From the NCBI RefSeq assembly GCF_001432305.1, contig NZ_KQ483358.1:814881-878880 (forward strand): a stretch of DNA of 64,000 nucleotides, given 5' to 3'. Of the stretch, positions 1 to 7,635 are shown in pieces. Each line of letters begins with the position of its first letter. Within the stretch, counting starts at the first letter, position 1. The DNA comes from Curvibacter sp. PAE-UM (GTDB lineage: Bacteria; Pseudomonadota; Gammaproteobacteria; Burkholderiales; Burkholderiaceae_C). The notes below the pieces were generated by a model. The model was not told the origin of the DNA and ran no database searches. It worked only from the letters and a program-made list of their open reading frames with translations. Position numbers and translations under genes: made by a program.

Positions 1-2
1 CT

Positions 3-689
3 GTGGCCGTGGCGCGCCCGGCCACAGGTTCGGCGACATCTGTGGTCGCGAGAGTCGTTGCTCCCGTTTCGCGTGCCATGCCAGCTGAAATCGCGGGCAT
101 GGACTGGGGGCCGCTGCAGCAGGCGGTGGCATCGTGCCAGGCCTGCGGCCTGTGCCAGAGCCGCAAGAACACCGTGTTCGGCGTGGGCGATACGCAGGCG
201 CGCTGGCTGGTGGTCGGTGAAGCACCGGGCGAGAACGAGGACATCCAGGGCGAGCCCTTTGTCGGCCAGGCCGGCCAGTTGCTGGACAACATGCTCAGGG
301 CGGTCGGGCTGAACCGCCAGGGCACGGGGACGCAGGGCGTCTACATCGCCAACGTGCTCAAGTGCCGCCCGCCGGCCAACCGCAACCCGCAGCCCGAAGA
401 GGTGCTGCAGTGCGAGCCCTATCTGCGCCGCCAGGTCGCGCTGTTGCAGCCGCAGATCATCCTGGCACTGGGCCGTTTTGCCGCCCAGTCGCTGTTGCAG
501 CACAGCGTGCCCGACGTGGCCACGATGCCGCTGGGCAAGCTGCGCGGCCGGGTCCACCGCTACGAGGGCGTGCCGGTCATCGTGAGCTACCACCCGGCTT
601 ACCTGCTGCGCACGCCGCAGGACAAGGCCAGGACCTGGGCTGATCTGTGCCTGGCCATGGACGTCATGCGCAGCGGCGCCCCCGCCTGA
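3..689 (+). CDS. Family-4 uracil-DNA glycosylase (5' end probably outside window)
   Basis: This is a base-excision repair enzyme that removes uracil from DNA. Seen: an N-terminal C-x2-C pair (CQACGLC), the active-site block GEAPGENEDIQG followed by EPFVGQAG, a third cysteine in NVLKCRPP, a fourth in LQCEPYL, and the C-terminal SYHPAYLLR motif. These match the 4Fe-4S family-4 enzymes, which use four cysteines to hold the cluster. The reading frame is open to the window edge and a GTG occurs at position 3. The first 35 or so residues are low-complexity and precede the conserved core, so the true start probably lies upstream. The domain from residue 36 onward is complete. The family assignment is firm; the start is not. 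Confidence 0.9.
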   Translation: MAVARPATGSATSVVARVVAPVSRAMPAEIAGMDWGPLQQAVASCQACGLCQSRKNTVFGVGDTQARWLVVGEAPGENEDIQGEPFVGQAGQLLDNMLRAVGLNRQGTGTQGVYIANVLKCRPPANRNPQPEEVLQCEPYLRRQVALLQPQIILALGRFAAQSLLQHSVPDVATMPLGKLRGRVHRYEGVPVIVSYHPAYLLRTPQDKARTWADLCLAMDVMRSGAPA

Positions 690-713
690 GTCAACGAATC
701 TGGAGCATCCCTC

Positions 714-1151
714 ATGAAAAACAAACTGATCCGCCTCGTGCTGATATTCCTCGCGGTCGTGGTCCTGCTGACGATCGGCTGGGTCTGGATCGCCTTGCAC
801 TGGAGCTATTCCGACGGCGAGCGCGCGGGTTATGTGCAGAAGCTCTCGCGCAAGGGCTGGCTGTGCAAGACCTGGGAGGGTGAGATTGCCATGGTCACCA
901 TGCCGGGGGCCATTCCGGAGAAGTTCGAGTTCTCCGTGCGTGACGACGACGTGGCGCAGAAGATCAACCTGTTGGCCGGCAAGCGTGTCGTGCTGGACTA
1001 TCGCCAGTACAAGTTCATCCCCTCGACGTGCTTCGGCGAGACCGAATACTTCATCGATGGTGTCCGGGAGGTGGTGGACACACCTGCGCAAGCCGCCCCG
1101 CAGCCACTGGCACCCGTCGTCTCACCAGGCCAGCTGACGCCGGTGCGTTGA
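714..1151 (+). CDS. Small single-pass membrane protein of unknown function
   Basis: A 145-residue protein with one strong N-terminal membrane segment (about residues 6-28) and a basic start (MKNKLIR), followed by a soluble extracytoplasmic-looking domain. The soluble part contains KGWLCKTWEGE and a YKFIPSTCFGETEYFI stretch with two cysteines. Similar proteins in betaproteobacteria often carry the misleading name 6-phosphogluconate dehydrogenase (recalled, not checked), but no NADP-binding motif or dehydrogenase residue is visible here. It starts 24 bases after the glycosylase stop. Function unknown. The gene is judged real from its membrane anchor, coherent composition and position. Confidence 0.75.
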   Translation: MKNKLIRLVLIFLAVVVLLTIGWVWIALHWSYSDGERAGYVQKLSRKGWLCKTWEGEIAMVTMPGAIPEKFEFSVRDDDVAQKINLLAGKRVVLDYRQYKFIPSTCFGETEYFIDGVREVVDTPAQAAPQPLAPVVSPGQLTPVR

Positions 1152-1167
1152 CACACCGGCCGTGGTC

Positions 1168-1257
1168 ATGAAGCCTCGCACCCTGGTCTTCATCGCCACC
1201 CGCCTGGACGGCTGCATCGCGTGCAGCAACGGCAGTCTCCGCCGGCCGAAAGGTTGA
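1168..1257 (+). pseudogene. Remnant of a RibD/dihydrofolate reductase-like gene (N-terminus only)
   Basis: A 29-codon open frame starts with ATG at 1168 and reads MKPRTLVFIATRLDGCIA before a TGA at 1255-1257. The segment FIATxLDGxIA is the hallmark first strand and loop of RibD C-terminal/DHFR-like reductases, where the protein normally continues for 150 or more residues. Nothing of the rest of the domain follows; the next gene starts four bases later. I infer a decayed gene left by deletion. A short random match is possible because only about 18 residues carry the signal. Confidence 0.4.
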
Positions 1258-1261
1258 TGCC

Positions 1262-1597
1262 ATGTACGAATCCAGAAAAGAAGCGCCCCTGCCGCACGCC
1301 AGTTTTGTCCGGCGTCTCTTGCTGCACCTGTTTCTCGCGTTGGCCCTGCTGGCGCTCTCGCTGCTGGCCGGCATGGCCGGTTACGCGTATTTCGAGCAGC
1401 TCGATTGGGTGGATGCCTTCATCAACTCGGCCATGCTGCTGGGGGGCATGGGGCCGGTCCATCTGCCTGTGACGACCGGGGGCAAGCTGTTTGCCGGGTT
1501 TTACGCCTTGTACGCGGGGCTGGTGTTCATCGCCACGGCGGCCCTGATGTTCACGCCGGTCATGCACCGCCTGCTGCACAAGTTTCACTGGGACTGA
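1262..1597 (+). CDS. Two-helix membrane protein of unknown function
   Basis: A 111-residue protein with a cytoplasmic start (MYESRKEAPLPH), a first membrane helix at about residues 18-42 and a second at about 78-98. Between them lies a conserved-looking loop with DAFINSAMLLGGMGPV and TTGGKLFAG. The arrangement of helix, glycine-rich loop, helix recalls the pore module of ion channels, but no selectivity-filter signature can be identified, so this is only an impression. It lies just downstream of the DHFR remnant and 30 bases upstream of a secreted hydrolase in the same direction, so co-transcription is plausible. Confidence 0.65.
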   Translation: MYESRKEAPLPHASFVRRLLLHLFLALALLALSLLAGMAGYAYFEQLDWVDAFINSAMLLGGMGPVHLPVTTGGKLFAGFYALYAGLVFIATAALMFTPVMHRLLHKFHWD

Positions 1598-1627
1598 CTT
1601 CGAATTCATCCACAAGAGGAGACAAGC

Positions 1628-2707
1628 ATGAGACAAGCAATTCAAAAGACGGGCTGGCGTACGCTGGCCCTGGCCCTGGCCCTGCTGGCGGGGAGCAGCC
1701 TGGCCGGCGCGGCCGACTACCCGGCGCCCAAGTCGGGCAGCTGGGTCATCAAGAACTTCCGTTTCAATACCGGCGAGGTGATGCCGGAACTGAAGGTGAA
1801 CTACCACACGGTGGGTGAGCCCACGGGCGAGCCGGTGCTGATCCTGCACGGCACCGGCGGTTCGGGTCGGGGCCTGCTCAGCCCGGGTTTTGCCGGCGAG
1901 CTGTTCGGGCCCGGGCAACCGCTCGATGCGGCGCGTCACTACATCATCCTGCCGGATGCCATCGGGGCCGGCGGCTCGTCCAAGCCCTCGGATGGCCTGC
2001 GCATGGCCTTTCCGAAGTACAACTACGAGGACATGGTGCGGGCGCAGCACGCGCTGGTGACCGAGCATCTGGGGATCAAGCAACTGAAGCTGGTGCTGGG
2101 CAACTCCATGGGGGGCATGCACACCTGGTTGTGGGGCGTCATGTACCCGGACGCCATGCGCAACCTCGTGCCCATGGCCTCGATGCCGGTGGAGGTGGCC
2201 GGGCGCAACTGGATGACGCGCCGCATGCTGATGGAGGTGATCAAGCTCGACCCCGACTGGAACAACGGCAACTACACGCGCCAGCCGCGCGGGCTGCAGG
2301 TCGCGCAGCTGTACTTCAGCGTGGCCACGCTGGGGGGCAACCAGGGCCTGCACCAGATCGCGCCGACACGCGAGAAGGCCGACCAGTACATCACCGACCA
2401 GCTGGCCAAGGGCTCAGCGAGCGATGCCAACGACATCCTCTACCAGTTCGATGCCCTGCGCGACTACAACCCGGCGCCTCGGCTCGAAGCCATCCGCGCC
2501 CGCCTGCTGGCCATCAATGCCGCCGACGACGAGCGCAACCCGCCCGAGCTCGGCATCATGGAACGCGAACTCAAACGCGTGAAGAACGGCAGTCTCTATC
2601 TCATTCCCGCCAGCCCCAGCACCCGCGGCCATGGCACCACCGGTCAGGCCAAGTGGTGGACGGCCCAGTTGCAGGCCTGGCTCGCTCAGGATGCAGCACG
2701 ACGTTGA
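1628..2707 (+). CDS. Secreted alpha/beta-hydrolase, homoserine O-acetyltransferase-like
   Basis: A 359-residue protein with an N-terminal signal peptide (hydrophobic stretch about residues 13-30, likely cleavage after AGAA). The mature part is an alpha/beta-hydrolase fold: oxyanion region ILHGTGGSG, a PDAIGAGGSSKPSDG loop typical of MetX-like proteins, the nucleophile elbow GNSMGG with the active serine, an aspartate region near INAADDERNP and the histidine in RGHGTTG. MetX acetylates homoserine in the cytoplasm, so a signal peptide argues against that role and for an exported esterase-like hydrolase. An RBS (AAGAGGAG) lies about seven bases before the ATG. The end overlaps the next gene by 17 bases. 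Confidence 0.85.
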   Translation: MRQAIQKTGWRTLALALALLAGSSLAGAADYPAPKSGSWVIKNFRFNTGEVMPELKVNYHTVGEPTGEPVLILHGTGGSGRGLLSPGFAGELFGPGQPLDAARHYIILPDAIGAGGSSKPSDGLRMAFPKYNYEDMVRAQHALVTEHLGIKQLKLVLGNSMGGMHTWLWGVMYPDAMRNLVPMASMPVEVAGRNWMTRRMLMEVIKLDPDWNNGNYTRQPRGLQVAQLYFSVATLGGNQGLHQIAPTREKADQYITDQLAKGSASDANDILYQFDALRDYNPAPRLEAIRARLLAINAADDERNPPELGIMERELKRVKNGSLYLIPASPSTRGHGTTGQAKWWTAQLQAWLAQDAARR

Positions 2708-3245
2708 AACGCCCACCGAGGCCCGGCTGTTCCTCGCCCTGGTACCGGGGGGGCCGGTCCGGGCCGAGCTGAGTGCGCACACCCAGGCCTGGCGCTGGAA
2801 CGACGGGGCCCAACGCTACGCCCCACCCGACTGGCATGTGACCCTGCACTTCATCGGCCCGGTGCCGCGCACACGCCTGGACGAATTGCGGGCCGGGCTG
2901 TCCCAGCCGTTCACCCCCTTCGAATTGCGCTTTGGCGAGCCTGCCTTGTGGCCGCATGGGCTGGCGGTGCTCTTGCCGATGGCCACGCCGCCCGCCTTGC
3001 AGGTGCTGCATGACCGCCTGGGCGCGCAGCTGCGCCGGCTGGGTTTGCACACCGACGAGCGCCCTTACCGGCCACACCTCACCCTGGCGCGCCGCGCCGA
3101 GCAGGCCGTGCCGCCGGCGCCGCCGGCCTGGGGCTGGATGGTGCGGGGGTATGTGCTGATGGAGTCGACCGGCCGGCCCGAGGCGCGCTACCGCGTACTG
3201 CAGCGTTTTGATGATCGCGGTCAAGACGATGGCGCGACGGCTTGA
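2691..3245 (+). CDS. thpR: RNA 2',3'-cyclic phosphodiesterase
   Basis: A 2H-phosphoesterase-superfamily protein of 184 residues. The two signature H-x-T/S-x motifs are visible as WHVTLHFIG in the first half and RPHLTLAR in the second; these histidines form the active site that opens 2',3'-cyclic phosphates to 2'-phosphates. The start is placed at the ATG inside the end of the preceding hydrolase gene, because the protein then begins just before the expected first strand (ARLFLALVP). An upstream in-frame start at 2631 would add 20 unlikely residues. The length is normal for ThpR/LigT-like proteins. Confidence 0.88.
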   Translation: MQHDVETPTEARLFLALVPGGPVRAELSAHTQAWRWNDGAQRYAPPDWHVTLHFIGPVPRTRLDELRAGLSQPFTPFELRFGEPALWPHGLAVLLPMATPPALQVLHDRLGAQLRRLGLHTDERPYRPHLTLARRAEQAVPPAPPAWGWMVRGYVLMESTGRPEARYRVLQRFDDRGQDDGATA

Positions 3246-3290
3246 AGCACAATTCGTCTTCAGGAACGCCCCCATCATCCCGAAGCCGCC

Positions 3291-3782
3291 ATGACCAACA
3301 AGACTGCCGACGCCCCGCTGTCCATCGAGCTCTATGACGAGCCCGGTCACCTGATCCGCCGTGCCCAGCAGATTGCCGTTTCCAAGTTTCACGAGGTGCA
3401 TGGTCGCCATGTCACGCCCATCCAGTACGCCATCCTGCGCACCCTGCACGAGACCCCGGGCATCGACCAGGTCACGCTGGCGCAGCTGATCGCGCTGGAC
3501 ACTTCCACCACGGCCGACATCGCCGCGCGGCTGGAGACCAAGGGCTGGATCCTGCGCGAGGTGCTGCCGCGCCGCCAGCGCCGTCTGTCCCTGACCCCGG
3601 AGGGTGAAGAGGTGCTGCTGGAGCTCAAGCCCGGCGTGGACGTGCTGTACCACGGCATGATGAGCAGCCTGGAGTCGGCCGAGCAGAAGGAGTTCATGCG
3701 CCTGCTGCGCAAGTTCGTGCACCTGCACGACAGCCAGAACCCGGCCGAGGTCCGCAAGCTCCGCCTCGCGTCCAAGGCCTGA
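3291..3782 (+). CDS. MarR-family transcriptional regulator
   Basis: A 163-residue winged-helix regulator. The core is typical: helix region QYAILRTLHETPGIDQVTLAQLIALDTSTTADIAARLETKGWI, then the wing LPRRQRRLSLTPEGEEVL, where the DxR-like basic wing contacts the minor groove. MarR proteins usually sense aromatic carboxylates and repress neighbouring catabolic genes. The gene reads toward the Rieske oxygenase pair, and the gap contains a promoter with two tandem inverted repeats. It is therefore the likely regulator of that pair; the link is inference from position. Confidence 0.88.
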   Translation: MTNKTADAPLSIELYDEPGHLIRRAQQIAVSKFHEVHGRHVTPIQYAILRTLHETPGIDQVTLAQLIALDTSTTADIAARLETKGWILREVLPRRQRRLSLTPEGEEVLLELKPGVDVLYHGMMSSLESAEQKEFMRLLRKFVHLHDSQNPAEVRKLRLASKA

Positions 3783-3849
3783 GGGCGCCTGCCCCCGGCC
3801 ACCGGTCGGAAACCCCCGCCAGGTCAGGGTAAGTCCGGTTTTTTTGGGT

Positions 3850-3877
3850 TTGACAGGCCGTAATCATTCAGTACAAT
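3850..3877 (+). promoter_or_regulatory. Sigma70-like promoter for the Rieske oxygenase genes
   Basis: TTGACA at 3850-3855 and TACAAT at 3872-3877 are separated by 16 bases and face the oxygenase gene whose ATG is at 3942. This is close to the housekeeping consensus and unusually clear for so GC-rich a sequence. The -10 box lies inside the first inverted repeat of the operator-like pair, which suits repression. Confidence 0.65.
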
Positions 3878-3901
3878 GAATGACATTCAGTATACGGAAT
3901 G
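3864..3901. promoter_or_regulatory. Tandem inverted repeats, likely MarR operator pair
   Basis: Two copies of CATTC-N8-GAATG occur at 3865-3882 and 3884-3901, spaced by 19 bases. Both begin CATTCAGTA, so they are also direct repeats. The first extends to TCATTC/GAATGA. The pair covers the -10 box and the start of the transcript. A dimeric winged-helix protein such as the upstream MarR regulator is the natural binder. Confidence 0.6.
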
Positions 3902-3941
3902 ATGAAGTCCGTCTATTTTTAACCCTCACAAGGAGCCCGCC

Positions 3942-4991
3942 ATGTTTCCCAAGAACACCTGGTACGTCGCCGCCACCCCCAACGAGATCGACGAAAAGCC
4001 CCTGGGCCGCACGATCTGCGGCGAGCGCATTGCCTTCTACCGCGGCGAGGAGGACAAGGTCGCCGCCGTGCAGGACTTCTGCCCGCACCGCGGCGCACCC
4101 CTGTCCCTGGGCTATGTGAGCGAGGGCAAGCTGGTCTGCGGCTACCACGGCCTGGAGATGGGCTGCAAGGGCAAGACCATTTCCATGCCCGGGCAGCGCG
4201 TGGGCGGCTTCCCGGCCATCAAGGCCTACCCGGTGGTCGAACGCTACGGCTTCATCTGGGTCTGGCCCGGCGAGCCGGCACTGGCCGACGAGAGCAGGAT
4301 CCCCGTGCTCGAGTGGTACGACCACCCCGACTGGGCCTACGGCGGCGGCCTGTACCACATCGCCTGCGACTACCGCCTGATGGTCGACAACCTGATGGAC
4401 CTCACGCACGAGACCTATGTGCACAGCACATCCATCGGCCAGAAGGAAATCGACGAGACGCCCTGCAAGACCGTGGTCGAGGGCGACATGGTCGTCACCA
4501 GCCGCTACATGAACGGCATCCTGCCCCCGCCCTTCTGGAAGGCCGCGCTGCGCAGCAACAACCTGGCCGACGACGTGCCGGTGGATCGCTGGCAGATCTG
4601 CCGTTTCACGCCGCCCAGCAACGTGATGATCGAAGTGGGCGTGGCCCACCAGGGCCACGGCGGCTACGACGCGCCCAGCGACAAGAAGGTCTACAGCGTG
4701 GTGGTGGACTTCATCACGCCCGAGACCGAGACCTCGATCCACTACTTCTGGGGCATGGCGCGCAAGTTCAACCCGAAGGACAAGGCGCTGACCGCCACCA
4801 TCCGCGAAGGCCAGGGCAAGATCTTTGCCGAGGACCTGGAGATGCTGGAGCGCCAGCAGCAGAATCTGCTCACCTATCCGGACAGGAAGCTGCTGATGCT
4901 CAACATCGACGCCGGCGGCGTACAGTCGCGCAAGATCATCGATCGCATCGTCGCGGCCGAGCAGGCCGCAGCGGCTGTCGCCACGAACTGA
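3942..4991 (+). CDS. Rieske non-heme iron oxygenase, VanA-like
   Basis: The oxygenase component of a two-part aromatic O-demethylase or ring hydroxylase of the vanillate demethylase type; 349 residues, normal for the family. The Rieske [2Fe-2S] ligands are C47-x-H49 and C66-x2-H69 (CPHRG and CGYHG). The mononuclear iron site is visible in DNLMDLTHETYVH, which supplies the bridging aspartate and two histidines. A clear RBS (AAGGAG) precedes the ATG. It is followed after nine bases by its reductase. The substrate is probably a methoxylated or carboxylated aromatic acid, but the exact compound cannot be read from sequence, so no gene symbol is given. Confidence 0.9.
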   Translation: MFPKNTWYVAATPNEIDEKPLGRTICGERIAFYRGEEDKVAAVQDFCPHRGAPLSLGYVSEGKLVCGYHGLEMGCKGKTISMPGQRVGGFPAIKAYPVVERYGFIWVWPGEPALADESRIPVLEWYDHPDWAYGGGLYHIACDYRLMVDNLMDLTHETYVHSTSIGQKEIDETPCKTVVEGDMVVTSRYMNGILPPPFWKAALRSNNLADDVPVDRWQICRFTPPSNVMIEVGVAHQGHGGYDAPSDKKVYSVVVDFITPETETSIHYFWGMARKFNPKDKALTATIREGQGKIFAEDLEMLERQQQNLLTYPDRKLLMLNIDAGGVQSRKIIDRIVAAEQAAAAVATN

Positions 4992-5000
4992 GGACCCGGC

Positions 5001-5966
5001 ATGAGCTCTGTCAATCTGCAGGTGCGTGTGGCCCGCAAGGCCCAGGAGGCGCTGGACATCGTCACGCTGGAGCTGGTCGCCAGCGACGGCCGCGCGCTGC
5101 CGGCCTTCTCGGCCGGCTCGCATGTGGACGTGCAGCTGCCGGGCGGCATCACGCGCCAGTACTCCCTGTGCAACGACCCCAAGGAAACGCACCGTTACCT
5201 GATCGGCGTGCTGCGCGACCCGGCCTCGCGCGGCGGCTCTTTGGTCGTGCACGACAGCCTGAAGGAAGGCGATGTGCTGCAGATCAGCGCACCCAGGAAC
5301 CATTTCCCGCTGGCGCACGAGGCGAAGCAACACCTGCTGCTGGCCGGCGGCATCGGCGTCACGCCCATCCTGTGCATGGCCGAGCGCCTGGCCATCACGG
5401 GTGCGGCTTTCGAGATGCACTACGCCACGCGCGCGCCCGAGCGCACCGCCTTCCGCAGCCGTATCGCGGCTTCCAGCTTCGCGGACCGTGTGCACTTCCA
5501 CTACGACAACGGTGATGCTGCGCAGAAGTTGGACCTGAAGGCGCTGCTCGCCAGACCGCAGGCCGGCACACACCTCTACGTCTGCGGCCCCAAGGGGTAC
5601 ATGGACGCGGTGCTGGGCACGGCGCGCGCCGCCGGCTGGCCCGAGAGCCAGCTGCACTACGAGTTCTTCGGCGCGGAAGTGGCGAAGTCCGACAGCGACG
5701 CCGGCTTCGAGATCAGATTAGCCAGTTCCGGCCGCATCATCATGGTGCCCAAGGATCAGACCGTCACCCAGGCCCTGGCCGCGGCCGGCGTGGAAGTCAT
5801 GGTGTCCTGCGAGCAGGGTGTGTGCGGCACCTGCCTGACGCGCGTGCTCGAAGGCGTGCCTGACCACAAGGACAGCTACCTGACACCGGAAGAGCAGGCG
5901 GCCAACGACCAGTTCACGCCCTGCTGTTCCCGTTCCAAGACGCCGCAACTGGTGCTTGATCTCTGA
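5001..5966 (+). CDS. Oxygenase reductase component, VanB-like (FMN/NAD/[2Fe-2S])
   Basis: A phthalate dioxygenase reductase-type protein of 321 residues that passes electrons from NAD(P)H to the Rieske oxygenase encoded just upstream. Domain order: flavin-binding barrel with RQYSLCND, nucleotide-binding domain with [12 protein letters not shown] and YVCGPKGYM, and a C-terminal plant-type ferredoxin with CEQGVCGTC and a final cysteine in FTPCCS. All four iron ligands are present. It is followed by a strong hairpin terminator, so the transcription unit probably ends here. Confidence 0.92.
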   Translation: MSSVNLQVRVARKAQEALDIVTLELVASDGRALPAFSAGSHVDVQLPGGITRQYSLCNDPKETHRYLIGVLRDPASRGGSLVVHDSLKEGDVLQISAPRNHFPLAHEAKQHLLLAGGIGVTPILCMAERLAITGAAFEMHYATRAPERTAFRSRIAASSFADRVHFHYDNGDAAQKLDLKALLARPQAGTHLYVCGPKGYMDAVLGTARAAGWPESQLHYEFFGAEVAKSDSDAGFEIRLASSGRIIMVPKDQTVTQALAAAGVEVMVSCEQGVCGTCLTRVLEGVPDHKDSYLTPEEQAANDQFTPCCSRSKTPQLVLDL

Positions 5967-5979
5967 GCCGAAGGTGAGG

Positions 5980-6003
5980 AAGGGGCCCGTTCGGGCCCTT
6001 TCT
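5980..6003 (+). terminator. Rho-independent terminator after the VanAB-like pair
   Basis: AAGGGGCCC pairs with GGGCCCTTT around a GTTC loop (nine pairs, one G-T) and the 3' arm ends in a short T-rich tail. It lies 14 bases after the reductase stop and just before pyrF. Confidence 0.75.
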
Positions 6004-6015
6004 TACAATAGGACC

Positions 6016-6855
6016 ATGACTTTCCTCGACATGTTGCGTGCCGCCGAGCGGCAGAACGATTCCATGCTCTGCGTGGGCCTGGACCCGGAACCGGCGAAGT
6101 TTCCCGCCGCCATGAAGGGCGATGCCACGAAGATCTACGACTTCTGCGCCGCCATCGTCGAGTCCACGGCCGATCTGGTGATTGCCTGGAAGCCGCAGAT
6201 CGCCTACTTCGCCGCGCACCGCGCCGAAGACCAGCTGGAAAAGCTGGTGGCCCACATGCGCCGCGTATCACCCAATGTGCCGGTGATCCTGGACGCCAAG
6301 CGTGGGGACATCGGCAGCACGGCCGAGCAGTACGCGAAAGAGGCCTTCGAGCGCTACGGTGCCGATGCGGTGACGCTCTCGCCCTTCATGGGCTTCGATT
6401 CCATCCAGCCTTACCTCAAGTACCACGGCAAGGGTGCCTTCCTGCTGTGCCGCACTTCCAACCCGGGCGGTGACGACCTGCAGGCCCAGCGCTTGGCCAG
6501 CGTGCCGGGCGAACCCCTGCTCTACGAACACATTGCCCGCCTGGCGCAGGGGCCCTGGAACACCAATGGCCAGCTGGGCCTGGTGGTGGGTGCCACCTAC
6601 CCGGCCGAGATCGAGCGTGTGCGGGCCGTGGCCCCCACCGTGCCCTTGCTGATCCCGGGCGTGGGCGCGCAGGGCGGTGACGCCGCAGCGACGGTCAAGG
6701 CCGGCTGGCGGGCCAGTGGTGGCGAGACCACGGCACCGATCGTCGTCAACTCCTCGCGTGCCGTGCTCTACGCCTCGCAGGGCGCGGACTACGCGGCCGC
6801 GGCACGCCAGGTGGCCCGGCAGACGCGAGACCTGTTGCAGACGGCACGCGGCTGA
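6016..6855 (+). CDS. pyrF: Orotidine 5'-phosphate decarboxylase
   Basis: The last step of de novo UMP synthesis, converting OMP to UMP and CO2. The 279-residue protein is of the longer PyrF subtype. Seen: N-terminal [12 protein letters not shown], the catalytic charged network in [17 protein letters not shown] (K and D residues of the DxKxxD motif), GFDSIQPYL, and the phosphate-binding [11 protein letters not shown] with [10 protein letters not shown] near the end. The ATG at 6016 is chosen because the protein then begins directly with [10 protein letters not shown]; an in-frame start at 5956 would lie inside the previous gene's end and span the terminator. Confidence 0.95.
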   Translation: MTFLDMLRAAERQNDSMLCVGLDPEPAKFPAAMKGDATKIYDFCAAIVESTADLVIAWKPQIAYFAAHRAEDQLEKLVAHMRRVSPNVPVILDAKRGDIGSTAEQYAKEAFERYGADAVTLSPFMGFDSIQPYLKYHGKGAFLLCRTSNPGGDDLQAQRLASVPGEPLLYEHIARLAQGPWNTNGQLGLVVGATYPAEIERVRAVAPTVPLLIPGVGAQGGDAAATVKAGWRASGGETTAPIVVNSSRAVLYASQGADYAAAARQVARQTRDLLQTARG

Positions 6856-6862
6856 AGCCGAT

Positions 6863-6904
6863 TAGGGCCTGTTCACACTTGAGAAATGAGTGTGAACGGC
6901 CCTA
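6863..6904. repeat. Long imperfect palindrome after pyrF
   Basis: TAGGGCC-T-GTTCACACT pairs with AGTGTGAACGGCCCTA around a nine-base loop (TGAGAAATG): 16 pairs with one bulged T. No T run follows on either strand, so it is not a classical terminator. It could be a dispersed intergenic repeat, a transcript-stabilising hairpin or a factor-binding site. Confidence 0.6.
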
Positions 6905-7001
6905 GCCTGAAACAAAATGTAGAGGGCAAGCGCTGGACACGGCCTGGAGGCACAATCAAGGTCATGTTTTTTGCAGCCCAGGCTGCGCAGGAGTGTGGCT
7001 C

Positions 7002-7598
7002 ATGATGAAAATTCTCAAGCAATTACCGATGTACGCCTTGATCGGCTCCATGGCCCTGGGGGGCTGCTCCGTGGTGGCCGAGGCCCCGGGTGCCAGCGGG
7101 CCGGGACGTGACAAGGACCGCTATGAGCGGCGCGATGACCGCAAGGATGACCGTCGGGAGAGCCGCCGCGACGACAAGCATGACCGGCGTGATGATCGAC
7201 GAGATGACCGACGCGATGATCGCAGGGACGACCGGCGTGACGACCGCGGTGACGATCGCCGCGGCGGCTCGAATGTGCAGATCAATATCGGCGGCTATTT
7301 TGGCGAGCGCCAGCGCACTTCGGTCTACGAGGCCTATGGCCAGCCGTCGCGCGCCAACTGCCCGCCCGGCCTGGCCAAGAAGAACAACGGCTGCCAGCCG
7401 CCCGGACAGGCCAAGAAATGGAAGATGGGCCAGCCCCTGCCGCGTGACATCGGCTACCGCCCGGTCGAGGCCGACATCCGCGTGCGCCTGGGCACGCCGC
7501 CGGCCGGCCACGAGTTCGTGCGCGTGGCGCAGGACATCCTGCTGATCGCCGTCGGCACCAGCATCGTCATCGACGCCATCGAAGACCTGCAGCGCTGA
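7002..7598 (+). CDS. CigR/RcnB-like lipoprotein with Arg-Asp repeat tract
   Basis: A 198-residue envelope protein. The start is set at the ATG 10 bases after an AGGAG box. A lipoprotein signal ends in the lipobox LGGC (Cys22). Residues 36-87 are an almost pure tract of Arg, Asp and a few Lys/Glu in RRDDRRDD-type repeats. Then follow an NCPPGLAKKNNGCQPPGQAKKW segment split by two cysteines and a C-terminal domain (PVEADIRVRLGTPPAGHEFVRVAQDILLIA) of the RcnB/CigR type, which ends in a hydrophobic stretch. RcnB-like proteins help metal or envelope homeostasis; the role here is unknown. The repeat tract may vary in length between strains. Confidence 0.7.
   Translation: MMKILKQLPMYALIGSMALGGCSVVAEAPGASGPGRDKDRYERRDDRKDDRRESRRDDKHDRRDDRRDDRRDDRRDDRRDDRGDDRRGGSNVQINIGGYFGERQRTSVYEAYGQPSRANCPPGLAKKNNGCQPPGQAKKWKMGQPLPRDIGYRPVEADIRVRLGTPPAGHEFVRVAQDILLIAVGTSIVIDAIEDLQR
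7107..7262 (+). repeat. Intragenic repeat encoding alternating Arg/Asp
   Basis: A degenerate short tandem array of GACGAYCGNCGN-like units inside the CigR-like gene, encoding RRDD units. Codons vary between units, which suggests the protein property (high mixed charge) is kept rather than the DNA being recently expanded. Confidence 0.75.
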
Positions 7599-7635
7599 GC
7601 AGGCAAGACGCAGCGAACCGCGGGGGAAGGCTTCC

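Noticed and set aside
7107-7262. Short repeats considered as a CRISPR or non-coding tandem array.
   Set aside because: The units are 12 bases or less, degenerate at third positions and in frame with a lipoprotein; there are no spacers.
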